Shown here piece after piece: positions 42,126-51,731 of a stretch of 64,000 nt of DNA; the stretch's first letter is position 1; each line of letters begins with the position of its first letter. Origin of the DNA: Austwickia sp. Lineage in GTDB: Bacteria; Actinomycetota; Actinomycetes; Actinomycetales; Dermatophilaceae. The stretch spans positions 124,001 through 188,000 of the forward strand of contig JADJTI010000006.1 in the NCBI GenBank assembly GCA_016711265.1. The letters are read 5' to 3'. The translations under genes were made by a program, and so were the position numbers. A model generated the notes under the pieces. The model saw only the letters and a list, made by a program, of their open reading frames with translations. It had not been told where the DNA came from and did no database searches.

Positions 42126-45100
42126 GTGCCGGCGAGAACGCGCGCCGGCGCGGGGAGGCGCCGCACGGGCGGCGCCCGGGGGTTCCTGGCTGCCGTGGTC
42201 ACGGCGCTGATGATCGCCGTGGGCTCGGCCGCCCCGACGGGGGGTGCCCCTGCCGCCGCTGAACCGGGAACCGGCACCGCCTCGACCCCGACGATCCGCG
42301 AGAGTGCGCTGCGGCTACCGGTGGGGCCGGAACCCGACGGCCCGGTCACCCTCGACGTCAGCGTCTTCGTGGCCGCCGGGGACGGTCGACGGCCGGCGAT
42401 TCTGCTGGCCCACGGGTTCGGCGGATCGAAGGCCGACCTGGCCCAGCGCGCCCAGGAACTGGCACAGCGCGGCTACGTCGTGGCCACCTACACCGCCCGC
42501 GGGTTCGGCGTGTCGGGAGGTCGCATCCACCTGAACGACCCGCGTTACGAGATCGCAGACGCCAGCGCACTCGTGAGTCACCTGGCCACCCATCCGCAGG
42601 TGCACCTCGATGCCGCCGGCGATCCGCGAGTCGGCGTCGCGGGCGCGTCGTACGGCGGCGCGCTGGCCCTGATGACCGCCGCCCTCGACCCTCGGGTGGA
42701 TGCCGTCGTACCGGCCATCACCTGGAACGATCTTTCGGCCTCCCTGGCGCCCTCAGGAGTCCTTAAACGCCAGTGGACCTCGGTTTTCTTCAGCGGAGCC
42801 CTGGCGGGTGGCGCGGGGCCGATCCCGACCGCCCCAGCAGCCCCGGCGGCCCCGGTGGCTGCGACGACGTCGAGGCTCACCCCGCCAACCTGCGGGAGAT
42901 TCGCGCCCGAGATCTGCGCGCTGTTCCTGCGAGCCTCCGCCGAGCCGAGCCGCGCCAATCTCAACGCCCTGGCAGCGGCGCTACGCGGTCACAGCCCGGC
43001 AGCGGTCCTGCCGAAGTCCACCGCGAGCGCGGCCACGCCGTCACGGATGCCGCCCACGCTGCTCATCCAAGGGATGGCCGACTCCCTCTTCGGGATCGAG
43101 CAGGCCCAGTCCAACGCCGCGGACCTGCTGGCCGCGGGCGCCACCGTGGCCATGCGGTGGTTCGACGGCGGCCACGACGGCGGCTCGATTCCCTCGGACG
43201 AGGACATGTGGACCTGGTTCGATCGCTACCTCACCGATGCTGGACGGGGGCGCACCGGTATGCCGATCGCGGCATTCAGCGCTCCTGTCCCCTCGCTGCG
43301 CCGGGGCGCACCGCCCCGGACTCTCAGTCACGACTCGCCCCCACGCGGCATCGGTAAGATCGACGCGGCCACCGGCCCTGATCAGAGCACCGCGCCGCTG
43401 GCACCGACCCCGGGGGCTCCGCCGGCTCAGCGGCTGATCTCTCCCCCCGGTGGCGCACCGGCCGCGATGGTCACCCTGCCCGGCCTGCCCGGCGGGCCGG
43501 ACACCGCAGCGCTGAGCAGCACCGCCGGAATCGCCTACCGGTTGGCGACCCTGCCCGGCCAGGCGGCCACCTTCGACACCACACCCATACAGCAAACCGT
43601 GACCGTTGTGGGCGCCCCGAAGCTCCGCCTGTCGGTCATGTCCACCGCGAGTGACGCGACCCTGTTCCTCTCCTGGTGGCGCGTCACTCCCACCGGAAAC
43701 ACCTTGCCGCGACGGCTGGTCACCGCCGTCAAGGTGGCCACCACGCCGGGGCGGTCCCGCACGGTCGAGGTGGCGTTACCCGCGGCCACGTACGTGCTGG
43801 AGCAGGGCAGCACCTGGCGGGTCGTGGTCTCCGCGACCGAGACCGGGTACGCCGTCCCCACGGACGCGCGGCTGTACACGGTCAGCCTCGCCCGCGCCAC
43901 GCTGGCCCTTCCCACCCCTGCATGGGCGCAGGCCGGGGCCGTCGCAGCTGACGAGCCCGACTCCGAGGTCCGCGGGGTCGGTCTGGCGCTGGCCCTAGCC
44001 CTCGCGGTGGCCCTGGCCGGCTCGCTGGCGATCAGATGGCGCAGCCGCCGCGTCGACCGACACGACGCCCGCGAGGACCTCGCCGACATTCCCCTGGTGG
44101 TCGACGGTCTGGTCAAGACCTATCGCGACGGCCACCGGGCCGTCGACGACGTCAGCTGGCGCGCCGAACGCGGCCAGATCGTCGGCCTGCTGGGACCCAA
44201 CGGGGCAGGCAAGACGACCACTATGCGGATGATCGTCGGCTTGATCCGACCCGCCGCCGGCCGGGTGTACGTGCACGGGGTACCGGTTCACGCCGGCTCG
44301 CCCGTCCTTGCTCGGGTGGGCACGCTCATCGAAGGTCCCGGCTTCCTGCCGCACCTGACCGGCCGAGCCAACCTCGCGGCGTACTGGCAGTTGACGGGCC
44401 GACCGCAGGACGAAGCCCGACTGGAGGAAGCGCTCGACGTCGCCGCCCTCGGGGACGCCATCGACCGACCCGTGCGGTCCTACAGCCACGGCATGAAGCA
44501 GCGGCTCGGCATCGCCCAGGCCATGCTCGGCATGCCGGAAGTGCTTCTGCTCGATGAGCCCACCAACGGCCTCGACCCGCCGCAGATCGCCGCGATGCGC
44601 CCGATCCTGCGCCGGTACGCCGATAGCGGACGGACCGTGGTGATCTCCTCGCACCTGCTCGCCGAGGTGGAAGCCACCTGCACCCACGTCGTCGTCATGG
44701 CCCGCGGCAAGGTGGTTCTCGAAGGGGCGGTGGAGACCCTGACCGACAGCGCAGCCACCACTATCATCGACCTCGCGGCCGGGAGCTCGCCCCGGCGAGC
44801 CGCCCGGATCGCGATGGCCCTGCGCACCATGCCCGACACCCGGGTCGAGGTCGACGGCGTCAAGCTCGCCGTCCACAGCCAGGCCTCCCGGGCCGACGTC
44901 GTGGCTGCCGTGGTCTCCGCCGGGGGAGCCGTCGTCGGCGTCGCCGGACACCGCAAACTGGAAGAGGTGTTCCTCGGCGTGATCGCGCAAGGCGATGCGG
45001 CCCCGGGCGGTACTGAGCCCGGACCCGAACAACCCGACGACCCGGGTCACCCACCACGTGCCGACGGTGACCCCGACGGTGACCCCGACGGTGACCCCGA

Positions 45101-45209
45101 CGGTGACCCCGACGGTGGCCCTGATGACGGCCCCATGCCGCCCGGCGGGCGCGCGGGCGCCAGCGCAGCCACCCGCCTGGACGCTCTCCGTCAGGTGCGT
45201 GCCCGATGA
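42126..45209 (+). CDS. Exported alpha/beta hydrolase fused to an ABC transporter ATPase
   Basis: A protein of about 1027 residues with two parts. After a signal-like N-terminus comes an S15/CocE-type alpha/beta hydrolase: ILLAHGFGGSKADLAQRAQE, then the nucleophile motif VAGASYGGAL, the acid region LIQGMADSLFG and the catalytic His in DGGHDGG, followed by a beta-sandwich C-domain. One hydrophobic helix (GLALALALAVALAGSLAI) leads into an ABC ATPase: Walker A GPNGAGKTTT, a degenerate signature in YSHGMKQRLGIAQA, Walker B VLLLDEPTNGL and the His-loop SSHLLAEV. The hydrolase should face outside and the ATPase inside. A GTG at 42126 or TTG at 42069 is the start. A permease follows with an ATGA overlap. 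Confidence 0.85.
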   Translation: MPARTRAGAGRRRTGGARGFLAAVVTALMIAVGSAAPTGGAPAAAEPGTGTASTPTIRESALRLPVGPEPDGPVTLDVSVFVAAGDGRRPAILLAHGFGGSKADLAQRAQELAQRGYVVATYTARGFGVSGGRIHLNDPRYEIADASALVSHLATHPQVHLDAAGDPRVGVAGASYGGALALMTAALDPRVDAVVPAITWNDLSASLAPSGVLKRQWTSVFFSGALAGGAGPIPTAPAAPAAPVAATTSRLTPPTCGRFAPEICALFLRASAEPSRANLNALAAALRGHSPAAVLPKSTASAATPSRMPPTLLIQGMADSLFGIEQAQSNAADLLAAGATVAMRWFDGGHDGGSIPSDEDMWTWFDRYLTDAGRGRTGMPIAAFSAPVPSLRRGAPPRTLSHDSPPRGIGKIDAATGPDQSTAPLAPTPGAPPAQRLISPPGGAPAAMVTLPGLPGGPDTAALSSTAGIAYRLATLPGQAATFDTTPIQQTVTVVGAPKLRLSVMSTASDATLFLSWWRVTPTGNTLPRRLVTAVKVATTPGRSRTVEVALPAATYVLEQGSTWRVVVSATETGYAVPTDARLYTVSLARATLALPTPAWAQAGAVAADEPDSEVRGVGLALALALAVALAGSLAIRWRSRRVDRHDAREDLADIPLVVDGLVKTYRDGHRAVDDVSWRAERGQIVGLLGPNGAGKTTTMRMIVGLIRPAAGRVYVHGVPVHAGSPVLARVGTLIEGPGFLPHLTGRANLAAYWQLTGRPQDEARLEEALDVAALGDAIDRPVRSYSHGMKQRLGIAQAMLGMPEVLLLDEPTNGLDPPQIAAMRPILRRYADSGRTVVISSHLLAEVEATCTHVVVMARGKVVLEGAVETLTDSAATTIIDLAAGSSPRRAARIAMALRTMPDTRVEVDGVKLAVHSQASRADVVAAVVSAGGAVVGVAGHRKLEEVFLGVIAQGDAAPGGTEPGPEQPDDPGHPPRADGDPDGDPDGDPDGDPDGGPDDGPMPPGGRAGASAATRLDALRQVRAR
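45063..45110. repeat. 12-bp tandem repeat in the C-terminal tail of the fusion protein
   Basis: GACGGTGACCCC is repeated four times, coding DGDP units in an acidic tail after the ATPase. Like the hexanucleotide array at 39164-39211, it keeps the frame. Confidence 0.9.
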
Positions 45210-46057
45210 GCGACACCGGCGCCCACCCCACGTGGTGGCCAGCCCGGCGACCACTGGCCTGGCGGCACGAGGCCAGGCGGCAGTGGACGCGTCGACGTAC
45301 CCTCTGGGCGTTCGGGCTGCTGCTGGCGCTCCCACTGATCCTCGTCGGCGCCTTCGCCCTCGGCGAAGGGTCCAGCTCCTCCGGAGCGGCCCGGCTGGTC
45401 GACCTGGCCCAGGACGGCGCAGCGAACTTCACCGTGTTCACGCTGTTCGGGGCTTCCGACTTCCTGCTGGTGATCCTCGCAGCCCTGTTCGCCGGCGACA
45501 CGGTGCCCGCCGAGGCGTCGTGGTCCTCCCTGCGCTACCTGCTGACCGCTCCCGTGACCCGAACCCGGCTGCTCACCAGCAAACTGGTGGTCGCCTTCGG
45601 CACCACCATGCTCGCGGTGGTGGCGTTGCCGGCCTGGTCGCTCCTGGTCGGCGGGATCGCCTACGGCTGGCAACCGTACGGCGCCCTGGCCGGCGGCACC
45701 TTGGAGTGGTCCGAGTTCCTGCCACGATTGCTGCTGGCCGTGGGCTACATCGTGGTGAGCCTGACCCAGGTCATCGGCATTGCGTTCCTGGTGGGCATCC
45801 TGACGGACGCGCCCCTCGGAGCGGTGGGGGGTGCCGTCCTGGTCACCATCGTGTCGGCGATCCTCACCCAGATCGACGCCCTCGGAGACCTCCGCCACGG
45901 CCTCCCGCTGTACTACGACCGGGCCTGGTTTCAGGCCTTTTCCCCCGATATCGGCTGGCAGGACCTGCAACGCGGAGCTCTGTGGTCGCTGCTGTACGCC
46001 GTCGTGACGGTCGCCGCGGCGTACTGGGTGTTCCGCCGCAAGGACATCCTGTCGTGA
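45206..46057 (+). CDS. ABC-2 type transporter permease
   Basis: A 283-residue permease with about six hydrophobic segments: TLWAFGLLLALPLILVGAFA, VFTLFGASDFLLVILAALFA, SLRYLLTAPVTRTRLL, a motif typical of ABC-2 permeases, and LLLAVGYIVVSLTQVIGIAF. The ATG overlaps the fusion gene's TGA (ATGA), so this is the partner of that ATPase, most likely forming an exporter. The cargo is unknown; the tethered hydrolase may act on it or on its surroundings. Confidence 0.9.
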   Translation: MSDTGAHPTWWPARRPLAWRHEARRQWTRRRTLWAFGLLLALPLILVGAFALGEGSSSSGAARLVDLAQDGAANFTVFTLFGASDFLLVILAALFAGDTVPAEASWSSLRYLLTAPVTRTRLLTSKLVVAFGTTMLAVVALPAWSLLVGGIAYGWQPYGALAGGTLEWSEFLPRLLLAVGYIVVSLTQVIGIAFLVGILTDAPLGAVGGAVLVTIVSAILTQIDALGDLRHGLPLYYDRAWFQAFSPDIGWQDLQRGALWSLLYAVVTVAAAYWVFRRKDILS

Positions 46058-46059
46058 CC

Positions 46060-46079
46060 CCGCCGGGCGGCCCCGGCGG
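46060..46079. terminator. Short GC-rich hairpin after the permease
   Basis: CCGCCGGG (46060-46067) pairs with CCCGGCGG (46072-46079) around a 4-nt loop. Lying just after the stop codon, it may end the two-gene transcript. Confidence 0.5.
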
Positions 46080-46215
46080 TCCGCCCGCATCAGAACGGGG
46101 CCGGTCCAGCCCCCGGGCCAGCCCCCTCGAGACATGATGACCTCCTGACAAGGGCTGGCGGCCTGGGCGGTACCACCCCAGGCCACCGCTGGGAGTACTC
46201 CGAGAGGGAACGGTC

Positions 46216-47280
46216 ATGAGGGTTGCGGTCAAGCATGGGGCGTTTTCTCGCGAGCCGCTCGTCTCACCCGAGGGGATCCTGATCGACAAGGGCGCGGGCA
46301 ACGCCCTGGTCCACCGCCTCCTGCGGGTGTTCGACAACGCCATCCTCATCGGCCCGGAGAACCGCCGCTGCGACGGCTTCGACATGATTCCGTTGGAGTT
46401 CCTGGACGCCGACACCACGGTCGTCATCAACATGGACGTGATCGACTCCATCGGGGTCTTCCAGGTGCTGCACCGCCACGGAGCCGAGCCGAAGATCATG
46501 AACTTCCAGTGGATCAACCCCTCCGTGTACCAGCACCGGGTCAACTTCGCGGCGATGGGCCTGTCGTTCGCGATGTTCCCCACGTTCTGCAACTCCGAAC
46601 GCACCGCCGGCGAGGTCCGCGAGGTCGTCCGACGCTGGACCGTCCAGCCTTTGGCGGAGAAGGCGAAGATCGACTGGGTGAACCTGGGCGTCCGCGTCGG
46701 GCGCGTCAAGGAACGCCAGCCGACGAACGTACCCGTCGTGCTCTACCCGGCCATCTACATGTACGAACGCAAGCAGCCGCGGGCGTTCATCGACATCGTC
46801 GAGCGCGTCGCCGCGCGCACCCCGATCCGCGTCGAGGCCCGGCTGCACGAATCCCACCTCGTCTCCGAGCTCGCCACCACCCTGGCGATGAAGGAGTGGG
46901 CCTGGGTGGGGCCGCTGACCACGACCCGCGACGGGTACTGGACCGCCCTGTCCCGCACCACGGCCTTCCTGGCCACGGCGCTGGAGGAGTCTTATGGCCT
47001 GGAGTACGTCGAGGCCCTGCTGGCCGGCGCGATCGGGGTCTTCCCCGACCGTCCCTGGGTGCGCACGATCCTGCCGCCGTCGTATCCGTTCCTGTACTCC
47101 AGCGCCGCGCACGCCGAAGATTTGCTGCTGCGCGCGGTGAACGAACCCGAGGCATGCCGGGCCGAGCTGGACGCCAGCGTCGGCGGCAGCTTCCTGGAAT
47201 GGGTCAGGTCCGCGCACAACGACGACAACTTCGAGAAGGCGATCCTGGCCAAGGTCGCCGAGTGGTTCCCCGGCGCCTGA
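46216..47280 (+). CDS. Glycosyltransferase family protein (GT-B type), uncertain family
   Basis: A 354-residue protein. The pattern of a C-terminal half with FLATALEESYGLEYVEALLAGAIGVF is the EX7E-like region of GT1/GT4-type glycosyltransferases, and VVLYPAIYMYERK plus ARTPIRVEAR resemble their central strands. The N-terminal half (VAVKHGAFSREPLVSPEGIL) lacks a clear acceptor motif. It probably transfers a sugar to an unknown acceptor. ATG 46216 follows GAGAGGGAACGG. No other sugar genes adjoin. Confidence 0.72.
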   Translation: MRVAVKHGAFSREPLVSPEGILIDKGAGNALVHRLLRVFDNAILIGPENRRCDGFDMIPLEFLDADTTVVINMDVIDSIGVFQVLHRHGAEPKIMNFQWINPSVYQHRVNFAAMGLSFAMFPTFCNSERTAGEVREVVRRWTVQPLAEKAKIDWVNLGVRVGRVKERQPTNVPVVLYPAIYMYERKQPRAFIDIVERVAARTPIRVEARLHESHLVSELATTLAMKEWAWVGPLTTTRDGYWTALSRTTAFLATALEESYGLEYVEALLAGAIGVFPDRPWVRTILPPSYPFLYSSAAHAEDLLLRAVNEPEACRAELDASVGGSFLEWVRSAHNDDNFEKAILAKVAEWFPGA

Positions 47281-47302
47281 GCGCGAGCGACCAGATCCAC
47301 CG

Positions 47303-48505
47303 TCAGTGGTCGCCGCCGGACACTTGGTGCGGCCCCGACAAGGCGCCTGCGTCGGGACCACCGGAGTCCGGGACCTGCGAGGCCATCATCCACGCCGCCA
47401 GGGGCGCCGCCGGTCCTGCCACGGGCGCCAGCAGGCCGGCGTACTTCTTGGAGACACTCGCCTTCGGCGACGACGCAACCGGGAAGCACCCGAACCGGCC
47501 CCCCAGGTTGTACAACCCACCGAGGTCGCCCAGTCCCCACGCCGAGGCCCGGTGCTGCAGATAGGGGTACATGAGCTGCGACTTGTCACTGACGTGCGTC
47601 AACCCGACCGTGTGCCCCAGCTCGTGCATGACCAGCTGGCCCCAGGTGCCCTGCAGTCCCTCGGGGTCGCCCATTCCGAAGCCAAGAGGCATCCTGCGCG
47701 TGCTGTCGACCACGACGAACGCCTGGGTGATGGGGTAATAGGTGGTGGACCCCAGCCGGGCCGGGCGAGCCACGCTCAGCCACCCGCCATACCCGACGTA
47801 GTTGCTGGCCTTCGGGAGGTGTTTGGTGGTGCCCGGCTTCGCCCAGGCGATCACGAGCTGAGTGTCCTTCGGGTACGGCGACAGGAAGGCTCGCGTGGCA
47901 CCGGGGATCACGGTGGTGGTACCCCGGTAGGCGTACCGCAGTCCCGATGCGCGGGCCACGTTGGCGATCGCGATCTTGACGTCGTCCAAGGCACCCTTCG
48001 GCGCTCCCGTGAGGTTCACCCGATACCCGATGACCTGACACCCGTTCCACCGGCCCGCCGGGGCGAACAGCTTGTAGCTGCGGGGGTTTCCTTCACCGAC
48101 ACTGACCGAGAACGGCACCGAGGCCACCGCGGGCACCGTCGCTGTCGCTGGAGCCGCCACCCGGTAGGTGAACGTGCCGAGCTTGCCTGACGGGATCCGC
48201 AGCGAGTAGCCACCGCTGACGTCCGTCATGGCGTCCCCTTGGGGAATCCACTGCCGCCCCCACGAGAATTGGAGCTGCACCGGGCGCGCCGACGTGACCC
48301 CCTTGACCTTGCCGTTGACCAGCGCCGTGCGCTGCAACGGGATGATGAGGTTGGAGGGTACGGCGGTGACGTCGGGCTCCGCGGGCCTGGCGACTCCCGC
48401 CGTCACGGGGGCGGCAGCACCGGCCGATCCCAGCGGCCCGACGGCCACGGTGACCAGCACGGAAGCCGCCACCGCACCGGTGGTACGCGCAGTCCAAGCC
48501 CGCAT
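47303..48505 (-). CDS. Secreted zinc metalloprotease (metzincin/matrixin-like)
   Basis: A 400-residue exported protein. A signal peptide (GAVAASVLVTVAVGPLGSAG) is followed by a beta-rich region of about 130 residues, then a protease domain: HELGHTVGLTH is the zinc site HExxHxxGxxH, and DKSQLMYPYL contains the methionine turn, so it belongs to the metzincins. ATG 48505 is chosen over an upstream TTG. The domain order (Ig-like then matrixin) suggests binding to a surface or matrix. It is divergent from the penicillin-binding protein gene. Confidence 0.85.
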   Translation of the reverse strand: MRAWTARTTGAVAASVLVTVAVGPLGSAGAAAPVTAGVARPAEPDVTAVPSNLIIPLQRTALVNGKVKGVTSARPVQLQFSWGRQWIPQGDAMTDVSGGYSLRIPSGKLGTFTYRVAAPATATVPAVASVPFSVSVGEGNPRSYKLFAPAGRWNGCQVIGYRVNLTGAPKGALDDVKIAIANVARASGLRYAYRGTTTVIPGATRAFLSPYPKDTQLVIAWAKPGTTKHLPKASNYVGYGGWLSVARPARLGSTTYYPITQAFVVVDSTRRMPLGFGMGDPEGLQGTWGQLVMHELGHTVGLTHVSDKSQLMYPYLQHRASAWGLGDLGGLYNLGGRFGCFPVASSPKASVSKKYAGLLAPVAGPAAPLAAWMMASQVPDSGGPDAGALSGPHQVSGGDH

Positions 48506-48736
48506 GCACAACTCCCCTCACACGCCGAATCCCGTTCTGACCCGGCCGGTTCCACGAACGACGATATCCGGGACAGGGTAAGCGACCAGGCTGTGTCTCG
48601 CCGGGTCGCGCTCCCCCGGGGCCGCCGAAACCGACCGGCGCGGCGGAGCGGGGGTGCCACCCGGGCCAGCTGGTTGAATGGCCGGGACGGGACGCCGATT
48701 GTTCACCGGCGGAACGACATTCCGGCGGGGGGCACG

Positions 48737-50776
48737 ATGAGGGTGAGGGGACACCAGCTGGCGGCGCTGGCCGTCCTCACGGCACTGACCGGAAGCACGG
48801 CGAGCTGCACCCAGACCACGGCGCCCGCGCCGACCCCGTCCCTCAGTGCCTCCCCCGATCGCCCTCGGTCGGCGGACACGCCGGAGGCGGCCGCCCAGGC
48901 CTTCGCCGACGCCCTTGCGGCGGGCGACCCCGCACCCGTGCCGTTCGCCGGCGACGGCGGCGCCGCAACGGCAACGATGCTGCTCAAGGGCCTGGGCGAG
49001 CTGCGCCCGCGGGTGCGCGTGATCTCCGCGAGCCAGACCAGTCAGACCAGTCAGACCAGCCCGACCAACCAGACCGGCCCGGCGAGCGACACCGATGCGA
49101 CCGCGCAACTGCGGTACGAATGGCCGGTCACCGACGCCTCCGGAACGGGCTGGACGTACGACACGGCGCTCCGCCTGACCAGGGCAGACGACGGCTGGCG
49201 GGTGGCGCTGACCCCCGAGGCGGTGGCGCCGAACCTGCTGAACGGGGAACGGCTGGTGTCCGTGGCCCGGCCGGGGCCGCGCGGGCGCATCCTCGGCGCC
49301 GGCGGCGCGGTACTGGTGACCGACCGCCCGGTGCGGCGGTTCGGGATCGACAAGGCGAGACTCACCCCGGAGCAGGCCACCGCCGCCGGGATGCGCACCG
49401 CGGCCGCAGCGTTGGCCACAGCGGTCGGGGTGGACCCCACGACGTACGCCGGGCAGGTGGCCGCCGCCGGACCGCGCGCGTTCGTCGAGGCGGTCGTGCT
49501 CCGCGAGAATGACCCGTTGCTGACCAGCGCGCTGCGCGCGATCGGCACCATCCCCGGTTCGACGGCGGTGACGGACACCCTCCCGCTGGCACCCAGCCGT
49601 ACCTTCGCCCGACCGCTGCTGGGCACGGTCGGCCCGGCGACCGCCGAGATCGTGCAGGCCAGCAACGGAGCCATCAAGGCCGGCGACGTGGTCGGGCTCA
49701 GCGGGCTGCAGAAGACGCGCCAGGCCCAGCTCGCCGGATCTCCCGGGTGGCGCATCAACGCCCTCGCCCCGAGCGGGGCCACCCGCGTCCTGTTCGACGG
49801 TCGCGGCCGCCCGGGACAGGACCTCAGAACGACCCTCAGCCTCCCCCACCAGGGGCTCGCCGAGGCGCTGCTGTCCCGGATCACCGGCCCGGCTAGTGCC
49901 ATCGTCGCCATCCGGCCCTCCACCGGCGACATCCTCGCCGCCGCCAGCGGACCGGGCGGCCAGGGCAACTCCACCGCCACTCTCGGCCTCTACCCACCGG
50001 GCTCCACCTTCAAGGTGGTGACGGCACTCGGGATGCTGCGGGCCGGACTCTCCCCGACCTCGCCGGTGCCGTGCACGACGGCAATCACCGTCGACGGCCG
50101 CGCGTTCGGCAACTACGACGCGTACCCGGCTGCGCGGCTGGGCACAGTACCCCTGTCCGTGGCGTTCGCCGCCTCGTGCAACACGGCCATGATCAGTCAG
50201 CGCGACGTGATCGGACGCCAGCGCCTCGTCGACGCGGCGGCCTCACTCGGCCTGACCGCCGAGCCCGACCTAGGTCTGCCGGCTGTGCTGGGGCGGGTGC
50301 CGGACGCCTCGGGCCTGGTGGAACAGGCCGCCGCGGTGATCGGCCAGGGTCGGGTGCAGGCCTCACCACTGGGGATGGCCACCGTCGCGGCCTCGGTCGC
50401 GGCCGGCAGGACGGTCCACCCCCGCCTGGTCATCAGCCCGCCGCCCCCAGCCGCCGAGTCGAGCACCACAGCCCCGCCGACCCCGGTGAGCCCCGTGAGC
50501 CCGGTGAGTCCGGTGACGGCGCAGGAGGCCACCCAGCTGCGGGCCCTGATGCGCGCGGTGGTGACCTCCGGGACCGGCGCGCAGCTGGCTGATCTGCCGG
50601 GCGGCGTACTGGCCAAAACGGGAACCGCGGAGTACGGCGATGCCAACCCTCCGCTGACCCACGCCTGGATGATCGGGGTGCGCGGTGATGAAGCGGTGGC
50701 GGTGTTCGTCGAGACCGGCGCCGGGGGCGCCCGTACCGCTGGGCCGATCCTCAAGGCGTTCCTGTCGGGCACCTGA
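48737..50776 (+). CDS. Penicillin-binding protein (class B transpeptidase, MecA-N type)
   Basis: A 679-residue protein. The N-terminus is a signal or lipoprotein-like sequence, then a NTF2-like MecA_N domain (PEAAAQAFADALAAGDPAP), a dimerisation region and the transpeptidase domain with all three motifs: STFK (Ser423, Lys426), SCN (Ser480) and KTGT (Lys627). It cross-links peptidoglycan outside the membrane; the MecA_N domain is common in actinobacterial PbpA-like and low-affinity enzymes. QTS repeats (9-bp units at 49034-49060) and PVS repeats near 50490 occur in linkers. It is a stand-alone gene. Confidence 0.92.
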   Translation: MRVRGHQLAALAVLTALTGSTASCTQTTAPAPTPSLSASPDRPRSADTPEAAAQAFADALAAGDPAPVPFAGDGGAATATMLLKGLGELRPRVRVISASQTSQTSQTSPTNQTGPASDTDATAQLRYEWPVTDASGTGWTYDTALRLTRADDGWRVALTPEAVAPNLLNGERLVSVARPGPRGRILGAGGAVLVTDRPVRRFGIDKARLTPEQATAAGMRTAAAALATAVGVDPTTYAGQVAAAGPRAFVEAVVLRENDPLLTSALRAIGTIPGSTAVTDTLPLAPSRTFARPLLGTVGPATAEIVQASNGAIKAGDVVGLSGLQKTRQAQLAGSPGWRINALAPSGATRVLFDGRGRPGQDLRTTLSLPHQGLAEALLSRITGPASAIVAIRPSTGDILAAASGPGGQGNSTATLGLYPPGSTFKVVTALGMLRAGLSPTSPVPCTTAITVDGRAFGNYDAYPAARLGTVPLSVAFAASCNTAMISQRDVIGRQRLVDAAASLGLTAEPDLGLPAVLGRVPDASGLVEQAAAVIGQGRVQASPLGMATVAASVAAGRTVHPRLVISPPPPAAESSTTAPPTPVSPVSPVSPVTAQEATQLRALMRAVVTSGTGAQLADLPGGVLAKTGTAEYGDANPPLTHAWMIGVRGDEAVAVFVETGAGGARTAGPILKAFLSGT

Positions 50777-50840
50777 GCAGCCGCACCACGTGCTGGAACG
50801 TGACTGCCGCTCGGGCCGTCCGCTGCGTACTGTGGTTCGG

Positions 50841-51731
50841 ATGAGCGAGCCTGTCCATGCCGCCGACGAGGCCTTCGCCACGGGTCTGCGCGAGGCCATC
50901 GCCGCTCGCGGCTTGAGCTTGGAGCGCCTCCGGGCCCACTTGGCCCAACGCGGTCACCGCGTGTCCGTGGCCACCTTGTCATATTGGCAGACGGCCCGCA
51001 GCCGCCCCGACCGAGCCGCCTCCTTGGCCGCGCTGGCCAGCCTGGAAGAGATCCTGGGGGTGGACCACGGCGCGCTGTCGTCCCTGCTGCCGCCCAGGCG
51101 CCGACGCAGCCCCTCGTTCATCCCGACCACACTGCCCTCCCGGGCCGGCATCGGCTACGGCGAGGCACTCGATGAGGCGGTCGGCCGGATGGGCCTGACC
51201 TGGACAGACAGCTGGTCGCGGATCAGTGTGCACGACATCATCGAGCTTGACGAGCACGGCTTCGCCCGCTGCATGCGGGCCCGGGAAGTGATCCAAGCGC
51301 AGCACTCGACCGTGACCCGGATTCCGATTTGGGCGCTCCGGGACGACGCCACGGCCCAGTACCGCATCGAGGGGCGCCGCAACTGCACGGTGACCAACGT
51401 CGTACCGATCGACGGGGAGCCGGTCGCGGTCGTCGAGCTCACATTGAACCGCCCGTTGCCGCCGGGGCAGGCGATGTCCGTCGACTACCAGATGGACCTC
51501 TCGGGCGGGCAGGCTCCGATGACCCAGCACCTGCGCTCGGCCCGGACGGCCGTCCGCGAGCTGCACCTGGAGTTGCGCTTCGCCCCCGGCCGGATGCCGC
51601 GCTCGGCCGTCCAGTTCGTGGTCGTGGGTGAGAAGCGCCGCACCACTCCCCTCCTGCTAAAAGGACCGACGCTGGACGTGCGTCACAGCGACTTCGGTCC
51701 GGGGGTGGCCGGGATCGAGTGGGTCTGGTGA
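50841..51731 (+). CDS. HTH protein of unknown family, first of a tandem pair
   Basis: A 296-residue protein. Residues 8-75 are a helix-turn-helix-like region with the striking segment RVSVATLSYWQTARSRPDRA, followed by SLAALASLEEILGVD. The remaining 220 residues are beta-rich with no recognised family and end in PGVAGIEWVW. It could be a regulator with a ligand-binding beta domain. ATG 50841 follows GGTTCGG weakly. Its stop overlaps the GTG of the second gene as GTGA, so they are translated together and may form a heteromer. Confidence 0.7.
   Translation: MSEPVHAADEAFATGLREAIAARGLSLERLRAHLAQRGHRVSVATLSYWQTARSRPDRAASLAALASLEEILGVDHGALSSLLPPRRRRSPSFIPTTLPSRAGIGYGEALDEAVGRMGLTWTDSWSRISVHDIIELDEHGFARCMRAREVIQAQHSTVTRIPIWALRDDATAQYRIEGRRNCTVTNVVPIDGEPVAVVELTLNRPLPPGQAMSVDYQMDLSGGQAPMTQHLRSARTAVRELHLELRFAPGRMPRSAVQFVVVGEKRRTTPLLLKGPTLDVRHSDFGPGVAGIEWVW

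Noticed and set aside
45063..45110. Regular 12-bp repeats as a CRISPR-like array
   Set aside because: Units are contiguous without spacers and code for DGDP in a real protein.
46216..47280. Alternative reading of the glycosyltransferase gene on the minus strand (365 codons)
   Set aside because: The minus-strand product is a low-complexity Arg/Gly/Val-rich shadow, while the plus-strand protein has a plausible fold and a good start site.
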